Numbered from the stretch's first letter, positions 1-10,585 are shown. The stretch: 64,000 nt of DNA from Hemileia vastatrix (GCA_030280995.1 JASXTE010000017.1:23264498-23328497), one strand, 5' to 3'. The notes: a model not told the origin generated them from the letters alone. Numbers and translations: made by a program.

Positions 1-457
1 TTATTAGTTAATGTTTGGTCAGAAAGCTGTTCTACCAGTGGAATTGGAAGCTGTCTCTTATCTTGGAATATATTGGGATGAGGTGCACTCAACAGAAGAA
101 TTTCTCTGTGCCAGGATGCAACAGTTGGAATGTAGGGAAGAAAGTCAAGAGAGGGCATACTCTAGAATGATGAAGATTAGGAATCAATCAGTCAGATACT
201 GGGACAAGAAGTTGGCTCATAGACTCAGGAATCCCTTGAAACCTGGTTGTTTGGTTTTGGTTTATAATAGAAGTTTGGAGATTCAGTGGGGAAAAATGTT
301 TGCTGACAGATTTAACGGACCTTACAGAGTCATATCTCAGGTGTCTGGAGGTTATTATGTTTTGGAAGAGCTGGATGGTGCAGTCTTAAAGAAGAGAGTT
401 GCTTCAGATCAGGTGAAGAGTTTCTATCCCAGAGGCATTAGACATGAAGAAGATTGA
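1..457 (+). pseudogene. Ty3/gypsy integrase C-terminal fragment
   Basis: This is the tail of the Ty3/gypsy polyprotein. The visible landmark is the FGQKAVLPVEL block that follows the integrase catalytic core, then a basic stretch around RYWDKKLAHR. A chromodomain-proximal GPYRV...GGYYVLEELDG segment follows, and the protein ends at 457. The frame continues leftward out of the window but meets an in-frame TAG at 5-7, where the family usually has a Glu or Gln before LMFGQ, so this copy is dead or the stop is a recent mutation. Integrase inserts the cDNA copy into chromosomal DNA. It lies upstream of a polypurine tract and LTR on the same strand, so 1-5607 is the 3' part of one retroelement. Confidence 0.85.
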
Positions 458-537
458 CTCCGCAATGAGGATAAACTATGGAACGTTATTTGAATTTTGG
501 AATTTTTGGTGTTGCAGAGCAACTTTTGTGTTGGAAA

Positions 538-1060
538 TTGTTTTTTAGAAGGTACCCATGGGTGGGGCTTGTAGATTTTATTTTGGAAAGTGTAGGGGTA
601 ACTGATGGGCTGGCTGCTCTGTAGAACAGTTACCCCAGATTGTCTGTTTCCAACCCTTTCTCTTAATTTGTTTGAACCCTAGTTTTGGTTTCTTTTCACA
701 GGTTTTAGTCCTCTATGACTTTAAACTGGAATTTCCTTTTGTTTTCAAGTGCTGGACTCTTCACTCTTATTGGTTTTGGTTTATTTTGTTGGATGTTGTG
801 TTTTTGTTAGAAGGTACCCAGGGGGTGTTTCTAGTTTTTATTTTGGCAAGTGTGGGGGTAACTGATGAGCTGGCTGCTCTGTAGAACAGTTACCCCATAA
901 TTTCTGTCTCAAGTCTGTTGTTTTTCCTAGTTGAATTCTAGTTCTGTTGTTTATTATTCAGGTTTCAAGTCCACTATGACTTTAAACTGGTTTGGGACTG
1001 GCTTCTTTATCTTTGGTTTTTTTTTTTTTGGGTTGGTGGTCTCCCATCATTTTTACTTAT
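538..1060. repeat. Tandem duplication (about 262 bp) with conserved hairpin
   Basis: Two direct units of about 262 bp begin near GAAGGTACCCA (549 and 811). Each contains a short inverted repeat (595-636 and 855-896) with stems GGGGTAACTG and CAGTTACCCC, followed by a block ending ATGACTTTAAACTGG. A third, diverged hairpin is at 3581-3621. The region lies between the integrase stop and the antisense gene of the Ty3 element, and I see no coding potential. From 1130 to 1640 there is only T-rich sequence with two further diverged direct copies of a segment containing TCATCAATTGGC. Confidence 0.7.
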
Positions 1061-1683
1061 TGGAGGTAGCCCACCCAGTGATCATTTCTATGGACTGGAC
1101 TTTCTCTTACTGGACCTTCTCTTAATCTGGACCATCCATTGGGCTAGAATTTCCTTGATTTTTTTAGTTATGATTTTTCTAGATAGTAGTTTCAGATTAT
1201 TTTCTTTTTTCTCTTTTTTTCTTTTAATTTTTTATGGGGGTTGTTAAAATTATAAAATCAAAAATATAGGGTGTTGCCAAATCAGGGTCACCTGGATGTG
1301 GGAAAGGCTCATCAATTGGCCGGGCAATGCTATTTTATCATTTTATTTTTTTTTATTTTTTTATTTTTTATTCTCATTATTACCCTTAATTTATGTTTTT
1401 TATTTCAAATCATTTAAATTATTTAAGGTGTATTCACATCAAGGTGTACTTGCATGTGGGCAAGGTATCAGGGGATCAGCTCATCAATTGGCTGGGGGAT
1501 ACCATTTGTATTATTTTTTTATCTTTTATTTTATTTCATTTATTTTTTTATTTTATTTATCAATTTTTAACTTAGTATGTTAGTAGACTGTAAAAAAAAT
1601 AAAAATAAATAAATAAATAAATTTTTAGAATTTATAGTTATTAATTGTTTTTTATTATTATGTTTTTAATCTTTTTCAGGAGC

Positions 1684-3230
1684 TCATTGTCTGGATGATG
1701 AAGTTTCTGGAGGCTGGTCTGGATTATGATGTTGTTTTTGTTTTTTGTTGGGGTTGTGGGAAGCACTGTGTTCTTTGAAGTGCATCCTGCTGGAGAGAAT
1801 ATATGGATTATAATGGGCAGGAATGGGTTTGGATGGAAGTTCAGAAGAGGAAGAAGAAGAGGCAGGAATGGATTGTTGGAAGGGGTGCTTAATAATCCTA
1901 GACATCTTCTAGTGGTCATCCAATAGTTTCTTCCTCAAGGTTTTCTCAAAGTCATTTAAAGGTTCATGGAGGGCAAAGGCTTTCAGCATGTTTGAACACA
2001 TGGTGCTGAGGTGTTGTTTCATGTCTCCATAATCCAGGGTCAAAAAAGTTTATAGAGGTTGGCCAGCTCCAATAGTAGATTCAGGAGGAGTGGTGCCAAC
2101 TAGAAAAGAAGAATTGGATCAGTAATTATTGTTGTTGAAGAAATTGGATGAATTAATGTGGTACTTACAGATTGGAAGCTCATCAAATTTGTAAGCGCGG
2201 GAATTTGGACTTCTGAAGATTTTGGAATGGTGATAGTAGGTGGATTAATCAGGGAAAGATATGGATTCTCTTGATCTTCCTCTGAAAGTTTTTGAGAAGG
2301 TGAACTAGGAGGCTGATGTTCCTGGGGCCTAGTTGGAGTAGCAAGCCTGTTGTTGCTGTTGTTAATATTTCCGCTTGATTCAGTTGGATGAGGTGCTGGT
2401 GATGGAGTACCAGGGCTGTTATAAGATGGGGCAGGAGAGGGTGATCTGGAAGCGGATTGATCTCTTCTGGATGATGCTTTTCAAGGAATGGAACTGTCAG
2501 AAGAATAGTTGGCTGACAGAGGAGAGGTGTAGTTTTGTTGCCTTAACTGGGGGCAAAGTTGTTGCTTTGATGCAGTGTTGGGTGCTCTGGTTTCTTCCTG
2601 GGGTCCTCTGGAAGGTCTCCTAGAAGTTTGGGAAATTTTGGAGTTTTTGGACCTTGGAGAGGTTGGCTGCATTGCTCTGGGAGCAGTGGGAGGTGGCTGC
2701 ATGGAGTTGTTTTTGTTGATTGGAGGAATTTGGCTGTTTTCTGGTTGTTTTTGGAGGTTTTGAGCCTGTTTTTCACTCTCTAGTGAGGCGGGCGGGCCGC
2801 CCGACGTCAGCCGGGCTGCCTGGACGCGGTCTAGCAGCCTAGGAGCTAATTTAGCAGAGATAAAAGCTGTTTCTTGGGAAGTTAAAGCAGGCCTTTTTGG
2901 GAGAGTTTGGGAAACTGAGTTCTGTGATCTTCTGGATGGTCCTGAAGATGAAGATGAAGAGGCTGGACCAAGCTCTGGGGATCTGGTAGGGGATCTGGAG
3001 AGGTATTTATGAGAAGGTGAAGGAGGAGGAATAGGGTAGTTGGAATCTCTGTCACATTTCTTCTTCTTTGAGTAGCAAGAATCACATGCCCTGTTGTAGA
3101 ATTTGGCTTCAGGAGTTGGAAGAGTCAATGTGCAAGGTCTACACATGTGGATGCACTGTTTGCAGGCATAGTCCTTGGGAGCAGTGAAGCAAGGAAGATT
3201 GGAGGGGTCAAAATCAGGGGATCCAGCCAT
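1684..3230 (-). pseudogene. Antisense gene of the Ty3 element, Cys-rich zinc-cluster-like
   Basis: The gene runs opposite to the integrase. From ATG at 3230 the first 250 codons are open. Residues about 21-60 hold CKQCIHMCRPC and then ACDSCYSKKKKCD; the second half resembles the first half of a fungal Zn(II)2Cys6 cluster. A long Ser/Pro/Gln-rich region follows. An in-frame TGA at 2481-2483 interrupts it, after which the same frame stays open and coding-like to a GTAAGT donor near 2168. A probable second exon (about 2100-1684) ends in SSSRQ and has a TAA and a TAG. All three stops are one C-to-T change from CGA, CAA or CAG. Antisense genes between pol and the 3' LTR are known in some Ty3 lineages; DNA or RNA binding is inference from the Cys motifs. 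Confidence 0.6.
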
Positions 3231-3380
3231 GATCTGTGGTGAGAAAAGATGATGGAAAGAGATAAGAAGGAGATTTTTGTCAGTGATGGGTAGATGATGA
3301 AGTGAAGGTGGAAGCTCAGCAGGTTGGCTGTAGGCGTATTCTGTATGAAATTGGCTGCGTCTATTTTATGCAAAATTCTG

Positions 3381-3830
3381 TTAGTCCATCAATACTCTAA
3401 ACTGAAAAAAAACTATGGTTTCAAGAATAGTCCCCCAAGACTTTAAACTGAGGATTTTTTGATGGTGTAGTCCCCCAAGACTATAAACTGAGGAATGGGC
3501 TTTTGTTGTTGGAATGAGTTTGAAAGATTGGCAGAGGGTATCCACAGGGGGAGCCTCTGAATTTAGCAAAGGAAAGTTTGGGGGTAATTGATGGGCTGGC
3601 AGCTCTATTCACAATTACCCCAGAATGTTAGTTTTTTCTCTGTGTCTTAATGTGGTTGATCTCTGGTTCTGGGTTAATGATTTAGGTTTTTGAGTCTCCT
3701 AAGACTTTAAACTGAGGGTTTTTGAGTCCCCCAAGACTATAAAATGAGGATGGTCCCCCAAGACTTAAAACTGAGGGTTGTTTGTGGTTACATCTTATAG
3801 AGGGTGTGGTCAATTTTTCTTTTCTCAATC
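3381..3830. repeat. Repeat region with AGTCCCCCAAGACT motifs and third hairpin
   Basis: A motif of the form TCCCCCAAGACTTTAAACTG recurs about five times (near 3430, 3470, 3697, 3725 and 3753). It is related to the ATGACTTTAAACTGG blocks at 705 and 966. The region also holds the diverged hairpin at 3581-3621 with stems GGGGTAATTG and CAATTACCCC. It separates the two antisense genes and appears to be a second copy of the 538-1060 module. Confidence 0.6.
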
Positions 3831-3834
3831 AAAC

Positions 3835-4443
3835 TCAAGTACTAGTGGAACTACAGAGGGAATCAAGAGATGAAATGAAGTTTTCAGAATTAGCCTTGAA
3901 CTGGTGAATGAGGTGTCTTCTGTTCTCAACGTCCTGTGGATCTCTAGCAGGAGGGGATTGGAAGTAGTTTAGCAGAAGGTGTTTCTGTTGAGATGTGTGT
4001 TGTTGGAACTTGGCCTTAATTGTAGGCAAGTGGTTTTGTGTTGTTGGTTCAATGGATCCTACATTGTTATCATCACTTCCAGAAGATGAAGGAACTGAGA
4101 AGTTGTCAGTTTTATAAAATGGAAAGAAGAAATAGAAGTTTTTACCATCAGATGGACCAGGGATGATGGAACTTGTTGTTTTAGTGATTTTGGTACTCTT
4201 CTGGGAAGGTTTTAGCTTTTTGATTAATCTGGGAATCAAGATGGATGGCCTAGATCTCTTGGTGCTGGTAGAAGATGGACCAGGTTGAGTTGGATGTGAA
4301 GCTGTTGCAGAAGATAATGGACCAGGTCTGTGGCAGGTCTTCTTTCTGGATTGGCAGACATTACAGGACTTTCTTTATGGATGGACAGGAGGTGTGATGG
4401 TGCAGATTAGATTATTTTCAATGCAGTATTGGAAAGGACCCAT
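3835..4443 (-). pseudogene. Second antisense gene, paralogue of the 1684-3230 gene
   Basis: From ATG at 4443 the frame reads about 203 codons to a stop at 3835 with one interruption, a TAA at 4375-4377. Just after it comes CNVCQSRKKTC, which matches the CDSCYSKKKKC motif of the other antisense gene. A Ser/Pro-rich stretch and a charged C-terminal part (HLIHQFKANSENF) follow. Same orientation, same motif order and adjacent position suggest an old tandem duplication within the retroelement. Function is unknown. Confidence 0.5.
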
Positions 4444-4514
4444 TTCAGAGGCAGATTTGGGAAGAAGGTTGAACATGGTGGTTTGATGAAGAAAGAATGT
4501 GGACATTCTGAATT

Positions 4515-4524
4515 GGAGGGAGGA
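4515..4524 (+). promoter_or_regulatory. Polypurine tract of the Ty3 element
   Basis: GGAGGGAGGA sits directly against the TG that opens the LTR. That is the position where plus-strand DNA synthesis is primed in LTR retrotransposons. It fixes the orientation of the element as plus strand and marks 4525-5607 as a 3' LTR. Confidence 0.65.
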
Positions 4525-5607
4525 TGTGGCCTTCAAACATTGGCACGCTCCTTTGTTGTGTTGTTTGGTGCTGTTTGTGCATGTCTTAAATGGCATCCGT
4601 TGGAGAATTGGGTGTTTTTCTGGTTTTATATCGTGAATATTGGTACTGCGGGTATGTGGGTACTATCATTGGATAGCCCTGGTTTTACTATATATTTCAT
4701 GTCTTGATAATATTTTTCATATTCTAAGTTTTAAGGGGTCATTTCCTCATTCTTCAGTTACAAAGATAGCTGTTTAATTATGTTTTTGTGTTTTACGGGC
4801 TAACCTTAAGTCTTAGGGTTAAGTACTTAGTACCATTAGATAGGGCTAATTTAGCTCTATATTTAATGTCTCAATTTTGTTATAGCCTAATTCTGTGTTT
4901 TAAGGGTTTTAGTAGTTGTAGCTAATTTTTCTAAGTAGATTAGGTGTTTTTATTGGTTTTCTGGCTTCAGGGAGGCCAGGCTGCTTCAGGAGGCACCTCC
5001 AACGTCAGGCAGCCCGCCCGCCTCTGTTTTAGAAGGTTGGGGAGCACTTCTGGAAGTTTTTTTTATTCAATTTGGCTGGTACAGGCGCCAAATTTGTTGG
5101 TGTGCATGGGCTCTTAGATAGTGGTCTGTGTGTACATAGTGAATATGACAGTTTGGGGCAACTTTAATTATCATACAACTATCTAATGGTGATATCCTTG
5201 TTCCTCACTCAGTTTTCACTCTTTTTGGCCACAATTGGCTGTGTTTGTTGCAAGGTTAGCTCTTCATTTAACTCAACTTTGGCAACTTTTTCTCTGGTGT
5301 AGTCTTGCAAGCTATATCAAGTATTATTGCTGTCTCTGGTGTGGATTTGCAACCTACATCAAGTATCATTGCTTTCTCTCATAGGTCTACATTTCAGTTC
5401 TTTGGTCTGGTAGTCTGTATGGGGACTACTTTCTTGGCTTATCAAGCAGTCAAGTGTGTTTAAAAAGGGGCTTTAGCAAACAGGAACCAACTTACTTTAG
5501 CAAGTAAATCTCACTCAATTTTTCTAAAGGGACAGGGGATTTTCTCTCTGGTTTTTCTCCAACTCCCTTGGTCAAGGCCTATAGCTAGTACTATAGGATT
5601 GTCTACA
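4525..5607 (+). mobile_element. 3' LTR of the Ty3 element (LTR A)
   Basis: About 1083 bp, beginning TGTGG and ending TCTACA. It was delimited by similarity to 14189-15242, which starts and stops at the same points while the flanks differ. Shared blocks include GTCTTAAATGG, GGATAGCCCT, AAGTCTTAGG and TCTCCAACTCC. It contains a GC-rich tract near 5005-5037 unlike its AT-rich surroundings. No clear target-site duplication is visible. Confidence 0.7.
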
Positions 5608-5884
5608 CTGGGATCAGACATTATTAATTGTATAAAGTTGTTATCAACTAGCCCCAGGGATAGTCAATAAGGAATGCATGATAATGCACTATCCCGCCTC
5701 TTATACCCCAATTTCCATTCCTAATTTCTGATCCCAAACTCATCACATCCATGATGGAATTTTAAGAAATTCACATGACTTATAAGTGCTGATGCCATAC
5801 TTAAGTCTTTCCGCACTTTATGCTACTTAATTTTGGTGGCAAAAACTTAAAGTTTTTTTTTATCTACACACCCCAACCGCAAAT

Positions 5885-7198
5885 TTGGCAGTGAATTCCC
5901 ACTTCCCTCATCATGTAAGCCTTCCACAAACAAATATGAAGCACCTCTCTACTAGGAAGCTACTTCACTCAACTATGAATGCTATCACTTTACTTTTTGA
6001 TCTTTACTATAAATCTGACTCTGATTTGGAAGTTGCTTTAGCCCATATGTCTTTTCTTTCCAAAAAGCGTTACATAAACCCAAGGGGGCCAAATCTTCAT
6101 CATGATCGCAGATATGATCTCTGCTCCATTCTCAACATTCCTCAACTAAAATTCATTCAAATATTTTGAATTTCTCTTAATTATTTCTTCAAACTTTATC
6201 AACTCATCTCCAAAAATCCTATATTTCATAACAATTCTAAAAACAAAAAGTGTGTTCCTGCTATTCAACTTGCTGTTGCACTTTGTTGCTTTGGCTCAAA
6301 TGGAAATGGTGCTGCTGTAAGATGTTTGGAAAATCTCTTTACCATAGGATATGGGAAAGTGATATTATACATCAAGCGCTGTATGATTGCTATCCTTTCT
6401 CTCAAGTCTCAAACACTTTCTTGGCCAACTCCACAATAGCAACTTGAATCATCTCAAGTAATGCAAGCTGAAGGTTTCCCTGGATGTGTAGGTTTTTTTG
6501 ATGGCACAACTATAACTTTGAGTCAAAAGCCTGCTTATGATTGCAACCATTAATAAGATCGTAAAAAAAGGTTTCTTCAAAATGTTCTCCAATTTCTCAT
6601 CTTTCATAAACTAACTTTTTACCTTCTTTCTAGATACTCTATTGCTGTTCACTTTGTATGCGATGTCAATAAAAAATTTATTGATTTTCATAGATGCTGC
6701 CCCAGCTCATGTCATGACTCTTTGGTCTTCCAAGGAATGAGGATTTCTCAAACTCCTGACTCATACTTTGACAAATCTCAGTACCTCTTTGCAGACTCAG
6801 CTTATGCAAGTGGAAAGTACATTATACCTGCTTTCCATGGTGCAACTATAGAAAATGACCCCAAAACCATCTTGAATTATCACCTTTCCCAATCAAGAGT
6901 ACAGATTGAACATGCTATTGGGATTTTAAAGGGAAGATTTTCTAGTCTCCGAGAGCTCAGAATCCAATTTCAAAAAAGAATGGAAATAAAAACTGCAAAT
7001 CATTGCATAATGACTTGCGTTATACTCCACAATATTCTAGCTGATTTAAAGGATGAGTGGAATGATCTTTATGAAGAAGAGGATCCTGAACCAGCACCAG
7101 CTCTCCCCTCCCTTGAATCACAAAACATTCATTCAACCGGTATATGCTCTGTCATTATGCCTATTAATCTCCAACATTTCTCTTCACCACCCTTTTAA
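5885..7198 (+). pseudogene. Harbinger-type DDE transposase, element 1
   Basis: DDE_Tnp_4/HARBI1-like transposase that cuts and pastes the element. All three catalytic landmarks are readable across frames: GFFDGTT (first Asp, near 6495), CHDSLVFQ (second Asp, near 6715) and QIEHAIGILKGRF (Glu, near 6905), plus the family's ADSAY motif. The N-terminal part (5885-6169) has an acidic SDSDLE stretch and SFLSKKRY, matching element 2. Frameshifts or stops lie near 6168, 6445 and 6555, so the copy is inactive. The C-terminal 158 residues are intact and end at 7198. Confidence 0.85.
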
Positions 7199-7309
7199 AT
7201 TTTTTTTTTGTACTCTGCCAATTTTCAACTTCCTTTTTTTTTCATTTGTGTTATTTTCATGCTCCATGTTTTATTCACTTGTGTTGGTTTTTTTTTTTGC
7301 ATAACTAAA

Positions 7310-7520
7310 ATTTTGAATTTGCTGTCAACTCTCTTTTTTGGATGTCTCATTTATTTCATTTCATCAGCTCAACATGAAATCACATTTTTTCTGCAATTGC
7401 ATAATTTTTCACTGTTATATTTTTTCATTCATCACTCATATCCATTTCCTCCTCTCCTCAAACATCCATCAAATTTTTTCATTTCCTCTATTTCTTATCT
7501 CATCTCTCCAGGTAAGTCAT
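7310..7520 (+). other. Conserved non-coding block ending in a splice donor
   Basis: This block lies downstream of the transposase stop and recurs in element 2 (24128-24330, minus) and the mini-element (56276-56478, plus). Shared landmarks are CAGCTCAACATGAAATC near its start and CATCTCTCCAGGTAAGTCA at its end. The layout (AG, about 150 nt, then GTAAGT) suggests an untranslated first exon of the downstream Tet-like gene. If so, the palindrome lies in its first intron. This is inference. Confidence 0.4.
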
Positions 7521-7689
7521 TTTTTTTCTAATTTTTGATTATTTTACTCGATAATAATTTATTATTTCTCTTTTTTTTTGTCCTTTTTTTTTGTTTTTTT
7601 TCTGTCCTGTAAGTGCTTTTTTTTTATTTTCAAGGTTAGACTGATTTTGTTTTTTTTGTTTTTTGTTTTTTTCTTTTTTTTTCTTTTTT

Positions 7690-8400
7690 TTCACCCTCTA
7701 TCATCCTGCTTTCCCCCCTCCTTGTCTTCCTCAGTACCCCTCTTTCTCTCCTTCTTGGCCACTGCAACTCCCCCTTTAATCCCTCCTTGCCCACCTTAGC
7801 CCCCCCTTTACCCCCTCCTTGCCCACCTCAAAACCCCCCTTCACCCCCCTTTACCCCCTCCTTGCCCCCTTCAATCCCACATCAAACCCCCCTCAAACCC
7901 CTCGGCACCCCCCCCCCCCAGCACCTACTTATTGAATTGCTAACAATTTGATAAGTTAGTGAACAATTGTTAGCCATTGTTTACTAACTCATCAAATCAT
8001 TACTGATTCAATAAGTTAGGTGTAGGGGGTTTGTGCAGGGGTTTGAGGGGGGGGTTGAGGTGGGGCTTAAGGGGTTCAACAAGGGGGTAAAGGGGGGTGA
8101 AGGGAGGGTTTGAGGCGGGCAAGTAGGGGGTAAAGGGGGGGTAAAAGGGGACTAAAGGGGGGTTTGAGGCGGTTAAGGAGGGGTTAAAGGGGGGTAAAGG
8201 GGGGGTAAAGGGGGGGTAAAGGGGGGGTAAAGGGTGACTAAAGGGGGGTAAAGGGGGGAATGAGAGGGTAAAGAGGGGGTAATGGGGGGGTTTGAGGTGG
8301 GAAAGGAAGGGTTAAAGGGGGGATTGAGGGGGTAAAGGGGGGGATTGAAGGGGTAAAGGGGGAATTGAGGGGGTAATGGGGGGGACTTTTGGGGGGGCAT
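7690..8400. repeat. Pyrimidine/purine giant palindrome, element 1
   Basis: A C/T-rich tract (about 7690-7920) is followed by an AT-rich core (7922-8022) and a G/A-rich tract (to about 8400). The core is an inverted repeat with arms of about 49 bp around a TTAG loop: CACCTACTTATTGAAT on the left pairs with ATTCAATAAGTTAGGTG on the right, continuing inward with few mismatches. The flanking C- and G-rich tracts also pair roughly. The Pro-rich reading frame across 8173-8406 is an artefact of the G-rich repeats. Confidence 0.8.
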
Positions 8401-9049
8401 TTTCAAGCAAAAAAAAGACTAATCTCTGCTTTTTATTTTTTTTTTACAGAATTTTTTTTCTTCCCCTTATTTTCTGGACATTTCCCCCTGTTTTCAAAAT
8501 AAATCAGTTAATTTTTTTTTTATTTTTTTTTGTTTTTGCAAGTAATTAATTGTTTGAAATTTACTGAATTCAATTTTTTTTAATTATATTTTAATAAATT
8601 GGATTGAATGACATCAAGAGGTTTTCCAATAGCAGGTAAGTAATTTTTATTTTTATTTTTTTTTTTGCAATTAAATTTACTGAATTTATTTTAAATTTTT
8701 TTTTTTAATTTACTCTTTTTTTTGGTGAATTTGTTTGTTGTTTCAAGAACTTTATCTGGTATTTCAAAAACCATTCAGGATTTATTTTTATTTTTATTTT
8801 TTGGAAATTTATTTAAAAAAAATTTTTTTTAATTTTTTTTTCCAGGATATTACCTGGTATTTCAAACATAATTCAGGTTTTTTTTTTTATTTTTTATTTT
8901 TTTTCTAAATTTTATACTGATTTTTTTCCTTTTTTTTTTTTACCAAAAATTTTTTTCCCTTTCAATTATTTTACTGATAATTTTTTATTGTTAGGTTTTT
9001 GTTTAATATATATATATAATTCTTATATATATTTTTTTTCAAGACGTTA
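8401..9049. other. T/A-rich interval without gene
   Basis: Long T runs and TTATTTTT repeats, with a TATATATA stretch near 9009. I see no coding sequence. If the upstream block is an untranslated exon, this would be intron. Confidence 0.5.
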
Positions 9050-9299
9050 CACTACGCAATATAGGGGGTGGACTTGCTAGCAAGTCCTCAACCTGAACTC
9101 AGATGGAACTCAGACTGAACTCATACTGAACTCATGCTGAACTCTACTTGGACACCCACCTAAAACTGTTCTGCTGAGTGGTGTTCATCCCTGATTGTAT
9201 GGTTCCTTTATCAATAGCTCAATGTGTGCTCAATCTGTGGTGAGTTTGGGTCCAAGGTTGCGGACTCGCTAGCAAGTCCACCCCCCATATTGCGTGGTG
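9050..9299. mobile_element. CACTA-type MITE, copy a
   Basis: A 250-bp non-autonomous element. The left end is CACTACGCAATATAGGGGG and the right end is the inverse of CACCACGCAATATGGGGGG, giving imperfect terminal inverted repeats of about 38 bp. Each contains an internal palindrome (GGACTTGCTAGCAAGTCC on the left). It is flanked by a TTA target duplication (9047-9049 and 9300-9302). The interior has repeated GAACTCA motifs. CACTA-like ends and a 3-bp duplication fit the CACTA superfamily. Confidence 0.85.
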
Positions 9300-9304
9300 T
9301 TACT

Positions 9305-10585
9305 ATGGAAAATTTAACTCACTCATCTTCATTATAATCGATTTCTTCCGAACCATCTTTATCCTCTCTTTCTTCCTTGTCTTCAAATCTTGAAAGCTCC
9401 AAGAATAACCATCAAGTATATTCAACTTCTTCTTCTTTATATTTACTTTCTTCTATCTCATTAATGTCCTTCAATTCTATTCTTTCTCCCAATCAAACTG
9501 AGCTTTCCTTACCAGAAAATAAAAAGCAGAAAATCATGGAACCAGCTAAAGAATTAAGAAATTCAAAGACAAACTTTAATCAAAAAAGAAAATTGATTAG
9601 GATTAAGATATTTTGCAAAACATTCTTTGGACATTTAGATGATCTCAAATTTTATAAGACTTTAATATCAAATCTTAAGAAAAATATTTTTTTCTAAAAA
9701 CATCAAAAACCTTACAGAAGGCGGTATAGATCTCATTTTTGCAGTTGTCAATAATGGATACAAACCTAAATTCATCTTAGAAGTTCATTCATTTAATGGG
9801 AAAAAGGATGAATTTTTTTGCCAGCTTTAGGATTTATTTTCTACTCTCTATCTGATGGCTTTGGTTAGACAACCCTTATCAAATAGAAATATGATTTCTG
9901 GAGTCATGAAAGGTTTTGGTTGGCAACCAAGATATGATCATGGAGTTTTTTTTGGTATGTAAATATTTTTTATTATAAGTAATTTTTAATTTTGTCATGT
10001 ATTTCAGGAATTTATTCTTTATTGAACAATTTGAAACTGGAGGAAATGGAAGAAGATCTGAAAAGATGGAATTCTTTAGGATCATTTAATATTTTCTTGG
10101 AAAATTTATTTAAAAAATTATGTATTCAAACTTTTCAAAAAAACCATCAACATGCTTTAGAATATGGGTTACCAAATTGGTCTGAACCTGAATGGGAAGA
10201 AGCAATAAATGCTTATGTTTTTTGTTCTAATGTTATCATCAATTATCAAGGATTGTACAATAATGTTCATCTAGATAAACATGATAAGAATTTTCTAACA
10301 TTTGGAGTTTTCTCTTATATTAATCCAGATACTGGTATTCCTATTCCATTACCCTCTTATGATGAGGGACATGGCCTTTATTTTCCTGACCATAAATGTA
10401 TTATTGATTTTGGTAGTGCTAATGGAATATTTGAGGCTATATTGAATTCATCTCAACATCGGCATCAAACAACTAAAGCACCTCCAACTTTAGTTTCTTG
10501 TCAAGGATTTTCCTATTTTGGCTGTTCATCCCAAATAAATGAAGGTCTTATTAATTGTATTAATAATCAAAAAAAAAATAGCTAA
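9305..10585 (+). pseudogene. Tet-like 2OG-Fe(II) dioxygenase, element 1
   Basis: The family oxidises a substrate, methylated bases in characterised TET/JBP proteins, using Fe(II) and 2-oxoglutarate. Exon 1 has a Ser-rich N-terminus, a basic region (KRKLIRIKIF) and the FGWQPRYDHG motif. A 53-bp GT-AG intron (9955-10007) follows and joins to GIYSLL. Exon 2 (10008-10585) carries the core: NVIINYQGLYNNVHLDKHD with a HxD pair, FSYINPDTG, GHGLYFPDHKCIIDFG, a distal HRHQTTKAP and the C-terminal YFGCSSQIN. Damage: a stop near 9335, a frameshift at the A/T runs near 9690 and a TAG in CQL-DLF near 9829. Exon 2 is fully open, with the iron-binding HxD retained. Confidence 0.7.

Noticed and set aside
8173..8406. 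Pro-rich open frame on the minus strand (and similar ones at 61885-62621 and 23637-24057)
   Set aside because: They arise from reading the G/A- and C/T-rich arms of the palindromes; composition is repetitive and not shared as protein between copies.
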